A stretch of DNA of 17,757 nucleotides from Candidatus Fermentibacterota bacterium (GTDB taxonomy: Bacteria > JAFGKV01). The notes beneath the pieces were generated by a model. It was not told the origin of the DNA. It saw nothing but the letters and a program-made list of their open reading frames with translations, and did not search any database. A program made the position numbers and the translations under genes. Positions 1 through 7,758 of this stretch are shown here, one piece after another. Numbering within the stretch: the first letter of the stretch is position 1; every line of letters starts with the position of its first letter. The DNA is taken from positions 1 to 17,757 of the forward strand of contig JAFGKV010000100.1 of NCBI GenBank assembly GCA_016928395.1, in the 5' to 3' direction.

Positions 1-21
1 CGCTATCGGAGCCGCAGCTCC

Positions 22-57
22 GAGTACGAGTATTCCGAGTACGAGTATGAGTACGAG
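22..57. repeat. Tandem GAGTAC/GAGTAT hexamer repeat
   Basis: Five hexamers GAGTAC or GAGTAT occur at 22-27, 28-33, 37-42, 43-48 and 49-54, followed by a partial unit. A TCC triplet interrupts the run after the second unit. The plus frame is open from base 1 to about 200 and would read Glu-Tyr repeats, but it resembles no protein I know and runs into the tRNA-Arg gene, so I treat the run as a non-coding simple repeat. It lies downstream of the tRNA pair in their direction of transcription. Confidence 0.7.
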
Positions 58-95
58 GTCAGGATGTACTCTCAAACAAGTGCGGCCGGGTCAGT

Positions 96-142
96 GAGGA
101 GATGGGAGATAGGAGTGAAGCGCCGACAGCCGACAGCCGACT
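96..142. repeat. Short heptamer repeats GGAGATR and GCCGACA
   Basis: Two different heptamers are tandemly repeated close together. GGAGATG and GGAGATA stand at 98-104 and 105-111, followed by GGAG. GCCGACA stands at 122-128 and 129-135, followed by GCCGACT at 136-142. They sit just downstream of the minus-strand tRNA-Arg gene and overlap no supported gene. They resemble the short tandem intergenic repeats that accumulate in some bacterial genomes. No function is visible. Confidence 0.55.
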
Positions 143-185
143 GCGACGCTTCCTCCAGGCTGCGGGAAACGAGCGTTGAGGCGGG

Positions 186-262
186 TGGTACGCCTGCCGA
201 GACTTGAACTCGGAACCCTCGGATTAGAAGTCCGATGCTCTATCCGGTTGAGCTACAGGCGC
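186..262 (-). tRNA. tRNA-Arg (anticodon TCT), CCA encoded
   Basis: The minus strand folds into a standard cloverleaf. The acceptor arm GCGCCTG pairs with CAGGCGT (first pair G-T wobble). The D stem is GCTC/GAGC, the anticodon stem TCGGA/TCCGA holds loop CTTCTAA with anticodon TCT, and the T arm CCGAG/CTCGG holds loop TTCAAGT. The discriminator is A and the 3' CCA is encoded (186-188). The body is 74 nt. It is the second gene of a tRNA pair, five bases after the CCA end of tRNA-Pro. Confidence 0.97.
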
Positions 263-267
263 GAGGG

Positions 268-345
<78 letters not shown>

Positions 346-753
346 AGTTCGGAACCCGGCTCATTTAGGCGTGAATCGCGACCGGGGTCAAGAGCCGGGT
401 GCAGACGACCGAGTTCATCATGTCATTGGGGTTCCGGCTGACAAGAGCCCGGCCGGCAACCATTGAGCCCGTGCCTCTGGTCATTGGCGGGCTCTGCTTC
501 TCGTTCGCCCATTTCGCCAATGTGGAGGAGGGTGAAGCCGTAGCTCTCATGCTGCCGACGGCGCGCGAGGTGAGTGGTGACCCATCACGGAGCAGAGAGA
601 AGGCGCAGGCTGTGCCTTTTCCCTTTCGCCCGGCTGCTCACGGCGCTATCGTTTGGAGAATGGCTGCAGTAATGCGCAGGCCGGCAGTCGCTCCGGCGCA
701 CCGGCATGCGTGCTCCGCACGACTTTGAAGACCATTCCGAGGAGGAACCAACA
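346..753. other. Intergenic region between tRNA-Pro and the hemerythrin gene
   Basis: Apart from the tRNA promoter at its left end I find no supported gene in these 408 bases. Open frames exist on both strands (about 109 and 61 codons), but their translations are low-complexity Arg/Ala/Pro-rich, they lack good ribosome binding sites, and they recall no family. The hemerythrin promoter must lie in the right half. No convincing -35/-10 pair is visible there. Confidence 0.5.
362..391 (-). promoter_or_regulatory. Probable sigma70-type promoter of the tRNA-Pro/tRNA-Arg pair
   Basis: On the minus strand TTGACC (386-391, five of six matches to TTGACA) is followed after 18 bases by TAAATG (362-367). 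Transcription would begin near 354-356, only about ten bases before the mature 5' end of tRNA-Pro at 345. That short leader suits a tRNA operon. The -10 is poor (three of six), so the call rests mainly on the -35 and the position. Confidence 0.5.
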
Positions 754-1182
754 GTGCAGAGAATAGAGTGGACACCGCGCCTGTCCGTAGGCGTACCCTT
801 GATCGATCAGCAACACCAATCCCTCATAGGACGTATTCGTGACCTGGCACAGGCCGTTGAGGAGTATCAAGGCATCGGAGTGGTCACGAGCACCCTGAAC
901 TTCCTCATCGAGTACGCGGACTATCACTTCTCCACCGAGGAGAAGCACATGACGGGCAATGACTATCCGGGTCTAGAGTATCACAAGGGCCAGCACGAAG
1001 AATTCCGGCGAACCCTGGCCAACCTCGAGACTGATTTCCAGGAGGAGGGATCATCGCAGGACCTGGCCGGTTCGATCAAGACGTTCCTGTTTGACTGGTT
1101 TGTCACGCACATCGATCGCGTCGATCGCGGCTTTGGCGCATTCCTGGCCCACAAAGGAGTAGTCCTAGACGCTGAGGAGTAG
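754..1182 (+). CDS. Bacteriohemerythrin (oxygen-binding diiron protein)
   Basis: This is a 142-residue single-domain hemerythrin, the usual length of the bacterial family. These proteins bind O2 reversibly at a non-heme diiron centre in a four-helix bundle and serve in oxygen storage, delivery or sensing. All seven expected iron ligands can be placed: His21 (DQQH), His58 and Glu62 (YHFSTEE), His77 and His81 (HKGQH), His119 and Asp124 (THIDRVD). Their spacing matches well-studied bacteriohemerythrins closely. There is no signal peptide or fused domain, so it is a soluble cytoplasmic protein. I chose the GTG start at 754 because GGAGG lies eight bases upstream (741-745) and the conserved fold begins at once. 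An in-frame ATG at 706 would add 16 unlike residues and has no such site. The gene stands alone and converges on a two-component pair. Confidence 0.95.
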   Translation: MQRIEWTPRLSVGVPLIDQQHQSLIGRIRDLAQAVEEYQGIGVVTSTLNFLIEYADYHFSTEEKHMTGNDYPGLEYHKGQHEEFRRTLANLETDFQEEGSSQDLAGSIKTFLFDWFVTHIDRVDRGFGAFLAHKGVVLDAEE

Positions 1183-1579
1183 GCGCACACACCCCGCGCT
1201 TCCGGCATCATGAGCCGGCACATCACTCGGCTGACGATGGTTGCATTCCTGAGGTCATGGCGAACCAATACCGTATCACGCCTGAGCTGAGGATCACGCC
1301 TGACTCTCAAAGTATGCCGCTGCGTGGCGGGACTGACAAAACGCCGCGGGGGGAGGGAGAGCGAACCCCCCCTCTCCCAACCCCCCGCGGCATTGGCCCC
1401 CACGACCACACTGGCCGAAGGCCAATCAGGACGAAATTCGTAACGCGAATGAAAACCTCTCGCAGTTAGAATGTCTCCGTTCTGTATCAGAAGCTCTACT
1501 GAAAATGGATTATAGAGACCACAAAGAAGGGTTAGGGCGGGGGTCTCTGCAGGGGACGAAGGCCCTGAGACGCGAGCAA
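1183..1579. other. Convergent intergenic region with hairpins
   Basis: This 397-base stretch separates the stops of the convergent hemerythrin and response-regulator genes. No supported gene is present. The 70-codon plus frame beginning at 1257 reads straight through the long GC hairpin and has no family resemblance. Other inverted repeats are TGGCC/GGCCA at 1412-1416 and 1420-1424, and AGAGACC/GGTCTCT at 1514-1520 and 1542-1548. The last would form a 7-bp stem with a 21-base loop shortly after the regulator stop. Confidence 0.55.
1337..1391 (-). terminator. Strong GC hairpin, candidate terminator for the minus-strand two-component operon
   Basis: An 11-bp stem GCCGCGGGGGG/CCCCCCGCGGC (1343-1353 with 1381-1391) continues past a small A/AA internal loop into GGGAGAG/CTCTCCC (1355-1361 with 1372-1378), closing a 10-base loop. 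Read on the minus strand, the stem is followed by GTTTTGT (the run of A at 1338-1341), a short U tract. On the plus strand nothing T-rich follows. It lies about 190 bases after the regulator stop, which is far for a dedicated terminator. Confidence 0.5.
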
Positions 1580-2224
1580 TCAGGCCTTGACCATACCCTC
1601 GCGTACCGCATAGCGGATAAGGCCTGCCTGTGTGTGCAGCCCCAATTTCGTCCGGATGTTGTTCTTGTGTACGTGTATTGTGTTGGCCGATACACTCAGC
1701 CTCGCGGCAATGCCCTTAGTAGAGAATCCCTCAGCGACCAGTTGCAGCACTTCTCGCTCGCGGGATGTAAGCGCGGTACTGTGTGGCGTGGCCGGTCGTT
1801 TGGCGAGGAAACCTCTGACAATGTACCTGGAGATGCAAGGACTGAGGAAAAAGCCGCCGCGGTGAACCTCTCGGATCGCCTGAAGAATGTCCCGAGTGGC
1901 GGTCTCCTTCAACACGTACCCATTCACGCCCGCCTCGATGGCCCGGGTCACGATGCCCTCGCTGTCATGAATGCTCAGAATGATGATCCTGGCATCGGGA
2001 TACTCACGACGGAGCCGAACAGCCGTCTCAATCCCGTTCAGCAGGGGCATGGCAACATCCAGAAGGTAGACATCGGCGGGGTGGGTCTTTGCCAGCTCCA
2101 GTGCTTCGGCGCCGTTGCCCGCCTCAGCGACAACCTCGATGTCCGTCGCGCTCTTGGCCATCGCTGCCCGCAGGCCCTCACGAATCACGGGATGGTCATC
2201 GGCGATCATGACCTTGATACTCAT
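1580..2224 (-). CDS. NarL/FixJ-family response regulator
   Basis: This 214-residue protein has the full NarL layout. The receiver domain (about 1-120) carries acidic residues Asp9/Asp10, phospho-acceptor Asp56 (in LLDVAMP), switch Ser84 and Lys105 (VLKE). After a linker comes a LuxR-type helix-turn-helix (about 151-210, beginning LTSREREVLQLVAEG). Phosphorylation by the partner kinase would make it dimerise and bind target promoters as a transcription factor. Its ATG overlaps the kinase TGA by four bases (ATGA at 2221-2224), so the two genes are translationally coupled. Its targets cannot be told from the sequence. The pair lies downstream of phoU but is separated from it by 370 bases and is probably its own unit. 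Confidence 0.93.
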   Translation of the reverse strand: MSIKVMIADDHPVIREGLRAAMAKSATDIEVVAEAGNGAEALELAKTHPADVYLLDVAMPLLNGIETAVRLRREYPDARIIILSIHDSEGIVTRAIEAGVNGYVLKETATRDILQAIREVHRGGFFLSPCISRYIVRGFLAKRPATPHSTALTSREREVLQLVAEGFSTKGIAARLSVSANTIHVHKNNIRTKLGLHTQAGLIRYAVREGMVKA

Positions 2225-4545
2225 TCGACATTTCCTCCCGCAGGCAGTGCGACGTGGATCTGGGTTCCCTGGCCCACGATGGATTTCACCTCAAAGGCGC
2301 CGTGAACCGACGCAACCATCTCCCGCATGGCACGGATTCCCATATGGCAGGTTGGGGCCGAGGCAATGGATTGGGTGTCGAAGCCTTTGCCGTCGTCCTT
2401 GACTCGCACCACCACGCGCCCGTCCCGCCCGGAAAGCTGTATCGACGCCCGCGTCGCTTCGGAGTGGAGCGCAATGTTGTTCAGCGATTCCTGGACGAGG
2501 CGAAACACGACGATCGACCGACGAGAGCCGACATCCGCATCGTGCACCTTCACGCTGCACTTGATGGGGATTCCGGCGCGATCACTCACCTGAGAGACAA
2601 GCAGCCTTAGCGCCGCGGTGATACCCAGGATGTCAAGGTCAGGCGGTCTTAGGTCTGCGGCCAGGCCCTTCAGTCGCCTGACGACATCTTCAAGCAGGGC
2701 TTTTCCCTCCTCGATTGCGTTCGTCGCGTCATCGGAATCCCCTCGTCTCATCGCTTCGGCTGCGACGTGAAATTTGGAGGTCAACCCCACCGCCATGGAT
2801 CCGACTTCGTGGTGCAACACGGAGGAAAGGCCTTGCTTCTCTTCCTCCCTGATGGCCAGGAGCCTTCGGGAGAACTGCTGGAGCTCTCGCTCGGAGTCCT
2901 CAAGCCGGGCGCGGTGCCGTGCCAGTTCTCGGTCGGTGCGCGCTCGCTCCAATACACCAATGAACAACTCTCCGGCAAGCTGCAGCACGGCGAAATCATC
3001 GTCTTGCCACATCCGGCCGGCGTCCGTGCATCCGAACGCCAGAAGCCCGGTCAACTCCTGTTCACGGAACAACGGAATGCTCAGAAACGAATACCACCCA
3101 AGGGATCTACAGAAGTCGCGCAGTGGCTCGGCAACGGAGTCTGAGGTGAAGGCCTGGAGTTTGCGTTCGGATCGTATCTTCGAGAAAGCCCATTCGAATC
3201 CTTCCATTGACACCCTGCATTGCTGAGAATCATCCGCATCCGAATGCCACCAGTAGATCTTGTCTACCCCCGTGCGATCTTGAGAAAGGACGCCCAGAGT
3301 GCACACAGCCGACTCCACGAACCGACCCAGTTCGCCCAGCGAATGAGTCACCGCGGATTCGACCTCCTCGGGCAATGACCTGACGAACCGGCTTGACATG
3401 CCGGTGACCAGGTGTTCCGCCGTGAGACGGCGGCGAAGAGCGGTCTCGACGCGGGTGCGTTCGGTGAGTTGAGCCTGAAGCATCTCATTGGCGTGCCGCA
3501 GTTCCTCTGTTCGTTGGTGAATGGTCGTTTCAAGGGCGGCAAGTGTCTCGGTCAGCTCCCGCTGGGCTGCATCACGGGCCTGGCGCGCGCGAAGTGCGGC
3601 AATGCCGTGGGCGAGGTTCGCGCCCACATCACGCAGCAGGTCGATCTCCACCTCGTCGAACGCATCCGGTTCGGCCGCGTAGAGGTTGAGCACCGCCAAA
3701 GGCTGCCCTGTCTGGAGGAGGGGAACAGCAATGCTGGACGCATAGCCTCGCAGGAGTGCCTCCCGGCGCCATGGGGAATACCGCGCATCGTCGGCGATCG
3801 CCCTGGCAACGCAGGGCTCGCCCAGACGAATGGCCGCCCCCGTGGGCCCTTGACCGCGTTCGTCACTGGACCACGTCAACCGAGCCATGTCGACATAGCC
3901 TTCGTCGCGACCCCATCGTGCCACCGGGCGAATCGTTCTGGCCTCGTCATGCTCCACCAGGCCGACCCACGCGAGGCAGTAACCGCCAACGTCCACGGCG
4001 ATTCGGCACACCTCCTGAAGGAGATCTGCCTCGTCGTCGGCCCTGGCTACGGCCATGCTGCACCCGCTCATCATGAAGAGTGCGCGGTTGGCCCGTTCCA
4101 GGCGGTGCTCGAATTGCTTGCGAAGCTGGAGATCAATGACCGTGACCACCAATCCCGCAGGCGTCCCGTCTGAATTGCCCAGCTTCGTCGCGAGCAGTCC
4201 GACCCAGATGCGACGACCGTCCTTGTGCAGCAGTTGGATATCAATGCCCGACAGAGGTGACGCGCCGTCACAGCAACCGTGAATCCACTCCTCGAGTCGT
4301 GGGTGGTGGTCCTCCGCGCAGAAATCGGAACAGAGGTCTCGGGAGAGGACCTCAGGGCCAGGGCGCCCCAGAAGGTCACAGTATGCACGGTTGGCTCGGA
4401 CGATTCGTCCGCCAAGATCCAGTATTACCATGCCGCAGTGTGTTGCCTGCTCCAGAAGCCGTGCGGCCGTATCGGCCGCCACGACATCGGCGAGATTCCC
4501 TTCAAGAGCGATCGGCGTTGCCAGCGCAGGATCTTGTGTGTGCAC
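2221..4545 (-). CDS. Soluble PAS-GAF-GAF histidine kinase, NarL/HisKA_3 type
   Basis: This 774-residue kinase has no membrane segment. Domains in order: PAS (about 27-140), GAF (about 170-320), a coiled coil (about 320-375), a second GAF-like domain (about 385-535), a short coiled coil, HisKA_3 dimerisation/phospho-acceptor helices (about 564-632) and HATPase_c (about 675-770, with N689/N690 and the DDGKGFD box). The acceptor is His578. The residue after it is His579 where the family usually has Asp or Glu, giving HHE instead of HDE. The PAS domain has Cys72, Cys76, Cys91 and Cys92 near a His pair, which could bind a metal or respond to redox state. The start is GTG at 4545 with AAGGGG at 4553-4558 as the ribosome site; an ATG four bases upstream is out of frame. 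It is expected to phosphorylate the overlapping NarL-type regulator. The signal is unknown. Confidence 0.9.
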   Translation of the reverse strand: MHTQDPALATPIALEGNLADVVAADTAARLLEQATHCGMVILDLGGRIVRANRAYCDLLGRPGPEVLSRDLCSDFCAEDHHPRLEEWIHGCCDGASPLSGIDIQLLHKDGRRIWVGLLATKLGNSDGTPAGLVVTVIDLQLRKQFEHRLERANRALFMMSGCSMAVARADDEADLLQEVCRIAVDVGGYCLAWVGLVEHDEARTIRPVARWGRDEGYVDMARLTWSSDERGQGPTGAAIRLGEPCVARAIADDARYSPWRREALLRGYASSIAVPLLQTGQPLAVLNLYAAEPDAFDEVEIDLLRDVGANLAHGIAALRARQARDAAQRELTETLAALETTIHQRTEELRHANEMLQAQLTERTRVETALRRRLTAEHLVTGMSSRFVRSLPEEVESAVTHSLGELGRFVESAVCTLGVLSQDRTGVDKIYWWHSDADDSQQCRVSMEGFEWAFSKIRSERKLQAFTSDSVAEPLRDFCRSLGWYSFLSIPLFREQELTGLLAFGCTDAGRMWQDDDFAVLQLAGELFIGVLERARTDRELARHRARLEDSERELQQFSRRLLAIREEEKQGLSSVLHHEVGSMAVGLTSKFHVAAEAMRRGDSDDATNAIEEGKALLEDVVRRLKGLAADLRPPDLDILGITAALRLLVSQVSDRAGIPIKCSVKVHDADVGSRRSIVVFRLVQESLNNIALHSEATRASIQLSGRDGRVVVRVKDDGKGFDTQSIASAPTCHMGIRAMREMVASVHGAFEVKSIVGQGTQIHVALPAGGNVE

Positions 4546-4915
4546 TCATTCACCCCTTCGGATCACGGATGGGATCGAAGAAGCCACAAATCCCCGCGGT
4601 GGTCAAGGCGTGGGCTCGGCGGGGCGAGCAGGTCCTGATGCGACAGGGTTTGAGCTTCGGCGCCGCGTCGCTCCCGGCTCTGTGACGCCGGTAGGGCCTC
4701 CGAGTGCGCGGGCGCAGAGAGATGTGCCGTGGTTGGGAGTGGAGGGTTGGCCGGGCGGATGGCGGACGAATGGATGGAATGATGGAACGATGGAATGATG
4801 GAACGATGGAGGGAGGACATCGAAGGGCCAGGGGGATAAGGGTCGCCATCTGTATCGCAATCGCTTTCCCAGCAGACGACTCCCCCGAATCGTGGTTCCT
4901 GGGGGCAGGCTTCGT
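4546..4915. other. Intergenic region between phoU and the histidine kinase gene
   Basis: These 370 bases hold the kinase promoter region and the 3' flank of phoU. A GGTCAA at 4601-4606 reads TTGACC on the minus strand, but no acceptable -10 follows at 16-18 bases. An octamer array occupies 4773-4812. The minus-strand frames across this stretch read Ser/His/Pro-rich repeats generated by the octamer and are not genes. No T-tailed terminator follows phoU; only a weak CCCCC/GGGGG pairing is visible just after its stop. Confidence 0.5.
4773..4812 (-). repeat. Octamer tandem array, five units of (A/G)TTCCATC type
   Basis: On the plus strand five units run GATGGAAT, GATGGAAC, GATGGAAT, GATGGAAC, GATGGAGG without a gap. 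Read on the minus strand, the direction of phoU, they are CCTCCATC followed by alternating GTTCCATC and ATTCCATC. The array begins 104 bases after the phoU stop. The same unit family forms a longer array at the right end of the window. It is therefore a dispersed intergenic repeat of this genome and not a local accident. Confidence 0.85.
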
Positions 4916-5572
4916 TCAGGGTTTTTGATGACGGACGATGCTCCCCTCGATCATGTAGATCACGTCTTCGGCAATATTGGTGGTGGCATCGGCGATGCGC
5001 TCGAGGTGGCGACTGGTGGAAAGGTAGCTCAGAAGCCTGTCGGTACGAGAGGGGTCGGCCTGGATGGCAGCACCGATCTTGGCATACATCTGGCGGTTGA
5101 TTTCATCGACCTCGTCGTCTGATGCCAGCACGCGCCGTGCCAGATTGGCGTCCATGTCGAAGAGGGAGTCAAGACTCCCGCGGAGCATGGCCAGGGTCTT
5201 CCCGCACATCTCGTCGAAGGCAAACGGCGCCTGGATCGGCTCCCGATCGTGGAGGAACACGGTGCGTTCTGCGATGTTGACCGCGAGGTCACCCATGCGT
5301 TCCAGATCATTGTTGATCTTCAGCGCCGCGATGATGAAGCGAAGATCGATCGCCACTGGTTGATGAAGGGCCAGAATCTTGAGGCACTCTTCTTCGACCC
5401 GAACCTCCTGCTCGTCAATGACCCAGTCGCGTTCGATGATCTCCTTGGCCAAGGTGGTGTCCCGCTCTTCGATGGACTTGACTGCCTTTCGTACGCTTTC
5501 CTCGACCACTGTGCTCAGAACGGTGATCTGTTTCTTCAGTCCCTCTATCTCTCGTTGGAGATGCTTGCCCAT
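4916..5572 (-). CDS. phoU: PhoU, phosphate-transport regulatory protein
   Basis: This 218-residue helical protein is made of two PhoU repeats, each with the family's acidic metal-binding motif: DLERMGD at 89-95 and HLERIAD at 189-195. PhoU links the Pst transporter to the PhoR kinase and keeps the Pho response off when phosphate is plentiful. The frame is open 36 codons further upstream, but that extension overlaps the end of pstB and is unlike PhoU. The ATG at 5572 gives the normal N-terminus and has GAGGAAGAGAG upstream. It begins 16 bases after the pstB stop and is the last gene of the pst operon. An octamer repeat array lies downstream. Confidence 0.96.
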   Translation of the reverse strand: MGKHLQREIEGLKKQITVLSTVVEESVRKAVKSIEERDTTLAKEIIERDWVIDEQEVRVEEECLKILALHQPVAIDLRFIIAALKINNDLERMGDLAVNIAERTVFLHDREPIQAPFAFDEMCGKTLAMLRGSLDSLFDMDANLARRVLASDDEVDEINRQMYAKIGAAIQADPSRTDRLLSYLSTSRHLERIADATTNIAEDVIYMIEGSIVRHQKP

Positions 5573-5588
5573 GGCTACTCTCTCTTCC

Positions 5589-6407
5589 TCAACCGAAACG
5601 CCCGGTGATATAGTCTTCCGTTTGCTTCTTCTCGGGTTTGGTGAACAGCCGCTGCGTGGGTCCGAACTCCACGAGAACACCCTCGTAGAAGAACGCGGTC
5701 AGATCACTTATGCGTGCTGCTTGCTGCATGTTGTGCGTCACGATGACGATGGTGTACGAACCCCGCAGCTCACCGATGAGGTCCTCTATGCGGGTGGTGG
5801 ATCGTGGATCCAGGGCCGATGTCGGTTCGTCCATCAGCAGGATCTCGGGACCGACCGCCAGGGCACGGGCGATGCAAAGTCGCTGCTGTTGGCCGCCCGA
5901 GAGCCCCAGGGCATTCTCGTTGAGCCTGTCCTTCACCTCATCCCAGAGTGCCGCCTTGCCGAGGCTTCGCTCCACGATCTCCGCGAGGTCTGTCCTGCCC
6001 TTGATTCCCTGAAGTCGCGGGCCGTAGGCTACGTTCTCAAATACAGTCTTTGGGAATGGATTCGGCTTCTGGAAGACCATGCCGACACGTTGCCGCAAGG
6101 CCACGACGTCGACGTCAGGGCTGTACACGTTGACGCGATCGAACACCAACTCGCCCTTGGCCGAGCACCCGGGAATAAGATCATTCATGCGATTGATGGC
6201 GCGGAGGAACGTGCTCTTGCCGCACCCGCTGGGGCCGATGATGGCGGTCACCAATCCCCGAGGAATATCGAAGGAGGCCTGTTTCACCGCTTCGACCTTC
6301 CGGTAAAACACGGAGAATTCGGCCGCCTTCACGTGGGCCGTGAGTCCCTCAATGGCGATGTCCGGCCTGCTGGGCGCGCGGAGTGTGGTGAGCAGGGTCT
6401 GGGCCAT
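5589..6407 (-). CDS. pstB: PstB, ATPase subunit of the phosphate ABC importer
   Basis: This 272-residue ABC ATPase powers PstCA. All motifs are intact: Walker [10 protein letters not shown] (58-66), Q-loop Gln113, signature LSGGQ (169-173), Walker B ILLMDEP (189-195), D-loop SALD (197-200) and switch His225 (VTHN). The region after the Q-loop (FQKPNPFP) is typical of the PstB subfamily. The N-terminus is some 20 residues longer than the shortest PstB proteins. The start ATG at 6407 lies four bases after the pstA stop, and its ribosome site (GAGAGGA) is inside the last codons of pstA, so translation is probably coupled. PhoU follows directly. Confidence 0.97.
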   Translation of the reverse strand: MAQTLLTTLRAPSRPDIAIEGLTAHVKAAEFSVFYRKVEAVKQASFDIPRGLVTAIIGPSGCGKSTFLRAINRMNDLIPGCSAKGELVFDRVNVYSPDVDVVALRQRVGMVFQKPNPFPKTVFENVAYGPRLQGIKGRTDLAEIVERSLGKAALWDEVKDRLNENALGLSGGQQQRLCIARALAVGPEILLMDEPTSALDPRSTTRIEDLIGELRGSYTIVIVTHNMQQAARISDLTAFFYEGVLVEFGPTQRLFTKPEKKQTEDYITGRFG

Positions 6408-6411
6408 GGAG

Positions 6412-7758
6412 CTATCCTCTCAGCTTCGTGGAAACCCGGGCACGAAGGATGATGGCGGTGATGTTGAGCAGAAGAACCAAAGCGACCAACGTGAAGACCA
6501 TGCCATACTGCACGTGACGAATCTGATCCACGGCTTCATGTTCGGTGGCGAGGTTGTAGATGTTCCAAGGCAACGCTGGTGTCGGCTTGGAGAGCGTCTC
6601 CCACACCTTTAGGGGCTTTCCCACGCTCACGGCGGCGGTGAAGATGATAGGCGCCGTCTCGCCGGCGGCCCGACCCATGCTGATCACGATGCTGGTTAGT
6701 ATCCCGGGAAGTGCGGCGGGGAGGATGACGGACACGATAGTGTGCCACTTGCCCGCCCCCAGGCTCAGCGCGGCCTCCCGGTAGGTGAGCGGCACGGCGC
6801 GGATCGCCTCCTCGGAGGCTCTGATCACCGTGGGCAGCACCAGCAGCGCCAGGGTAATGGCTCCGGCCAGCACGCTTTTCGAAGAGGACACGTGCAGCGT
6901 GTTGATGAAGAACGCGAGGCCGAACAGGCCAAACACGATGCTGGGGACTCCGGCCAGCGAACTGATGCAGGTGCGCAGGAGCTGGATGAGACCGGTATCC
7001 TTCGCATACTCCACGAGGTAGATGGCGGCGATGACGCCCATGGGTACGGCGAAGAGCATGGCGCCGATGGTCAAATACAGCGTGCCGAGCATCTCGGGCC
7101 AAATGCCGCCGAAGAAGTGGGCGTCAAGCGAACTATCGAACAGAAACCGCCAATAGAGAGTCGTCCGAGGCCGAAGCATCGCCTCGACATGCTTTTCCAG
7201 GTAAGGGAAGAAGCCGTGAAGGCGAGTGCCTTCATACAATGCCTGGCGCGGCGTGTATACCTTGGTCCCCATGCGAGTAGCGTCAGAGTAATCGTAGGAC
7301 TCGACATATAGGATCTCCTGCAGCTTGAGCTGGGCCTGATCCCATCGGGTCTGGCCATACTGCCGCCGGATGAGTGCGGGGGTCGGCTCCCCGGGAAACG
7401 GCCCCAAGAGACTCTGCACCAAAGTCTCGAGCTCACGGACGGATGTGCGAAACATCCGGCGTCTGTCCGGATCGAATCCTTCCATTTCCTCCTTGAATTC
7501 CGCCAGGATTCGGTACAGGGGCTCCCGCGCGATCCTTGCCGCCTCCAGATCTTTATCGACGACGGCGCGATTACCCCGCCCGAAGCGCTCCAGCATAAGC
7601 CGGCGATGCTCCACCGTGGCCTTGAACACGAAGGCATCGAGCCCCCTGACGAACATGGGCGCCAGGATCACTATGAGCGATGCTGCCATGAGGCCTACGG
7701 CGAAGAAGCCGAGCCCGCTGAACGACCGGTCCAGCATTCGCCGGGTTGAGAGGCGCAT
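6412..7758 (-). CDS. pstA: PstA, phosphate ABC importer permease with a large extracytoplasmic insertion
   Basis: At 448 residues this is about 150 longer than E. coli PstA (296). One membrane segment (about 14-37) is followed by a hydrophilic, charged stretch (about 45-205) and then by the normal permease core with five further hydrophobic segments. The ABC-ATPase contact loop is recognisable ([13 protein letters not shown], about 328-340), as is GRAAGETAP (about 362-370), typical of PstA. With PstC it forms the channel through the inner membrane. By topology the extra segment would lie in the periplasm, next to PstS. Long N-terminal extensions exist in some PstA proteins, so this is a variant and not a broken gene. 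Its ATG directly abuts the pstC TAG with no gap. Confidence 0.93.
   Translation of the reverse strand: MRLSTRRMLDRSFSGLGFFAVGLMAASLIVILAPMFVRGLDAFVFKATVEHRRLMLERFGRGNRAVVDKDLEAARIAREPLYRILAEFKEEMEGFDPDRRRMFRTSVRELETLVQSLLGPFPGEPTPALIRRQYGQTRWDQAQLKLQEILYVESYDYSDATRMGTKVYTPRQALYEGTRLHGFFPYLEKHVEAMLRPRTTLYWRFLFDSSLDAHFFGGIWPEMLGTLYLTIGAMLFAVPMGVIAAIYLVEYAKDTGLIQLLRTCISSLAGVPSIVFGLFGLAFFINTLHVSSSKSVLAGAITLALLVLPTVIRASEEAIRAVPLTYREAALSLGAGKWHTIVSVILPAALPGILTSIVISMGRAAGETAPIIFTAAVSVGKPLKVWETLSKPTPALPWNIYNLATEHEAVDQIRHVQYGMVFTLVALVLLLNITAIILRARVSTKLRG

Noticed and set aside
661-676. TGGC...ATGC with GG and GC ten bases apart, a sigma54-like -24/-12 pattern before the hemerythrin gene
   Set aside because: Only the core dinucleotides and a few flanking bases match, which is easily chance in GC-rich DNA, and no enhancer-binding site is visible.
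399-728. 109-codon plus-strand open frame before the hemerythrin gene
   Set aside because: No ribosome site, low-complexity Arg/Ala/Pro-rich composition, no family resemblance, and it overlaps the hemerythrin leader.
4601-4606. TTGACC on the minus strand as -35 of the histidine kinase gene
   Set aside because: No TATAAT-like hexamer follows at 16-18 bases; the position at 17 reads CTTCTT.
5379-6452. 357-codon plus-strand open frame antisense to phoU, pstB and the end of pstA
   Set aside because: The opposite strand encodes complete, motif-rich Pho proteins; long antisense frames are usual in GC-rich genes.
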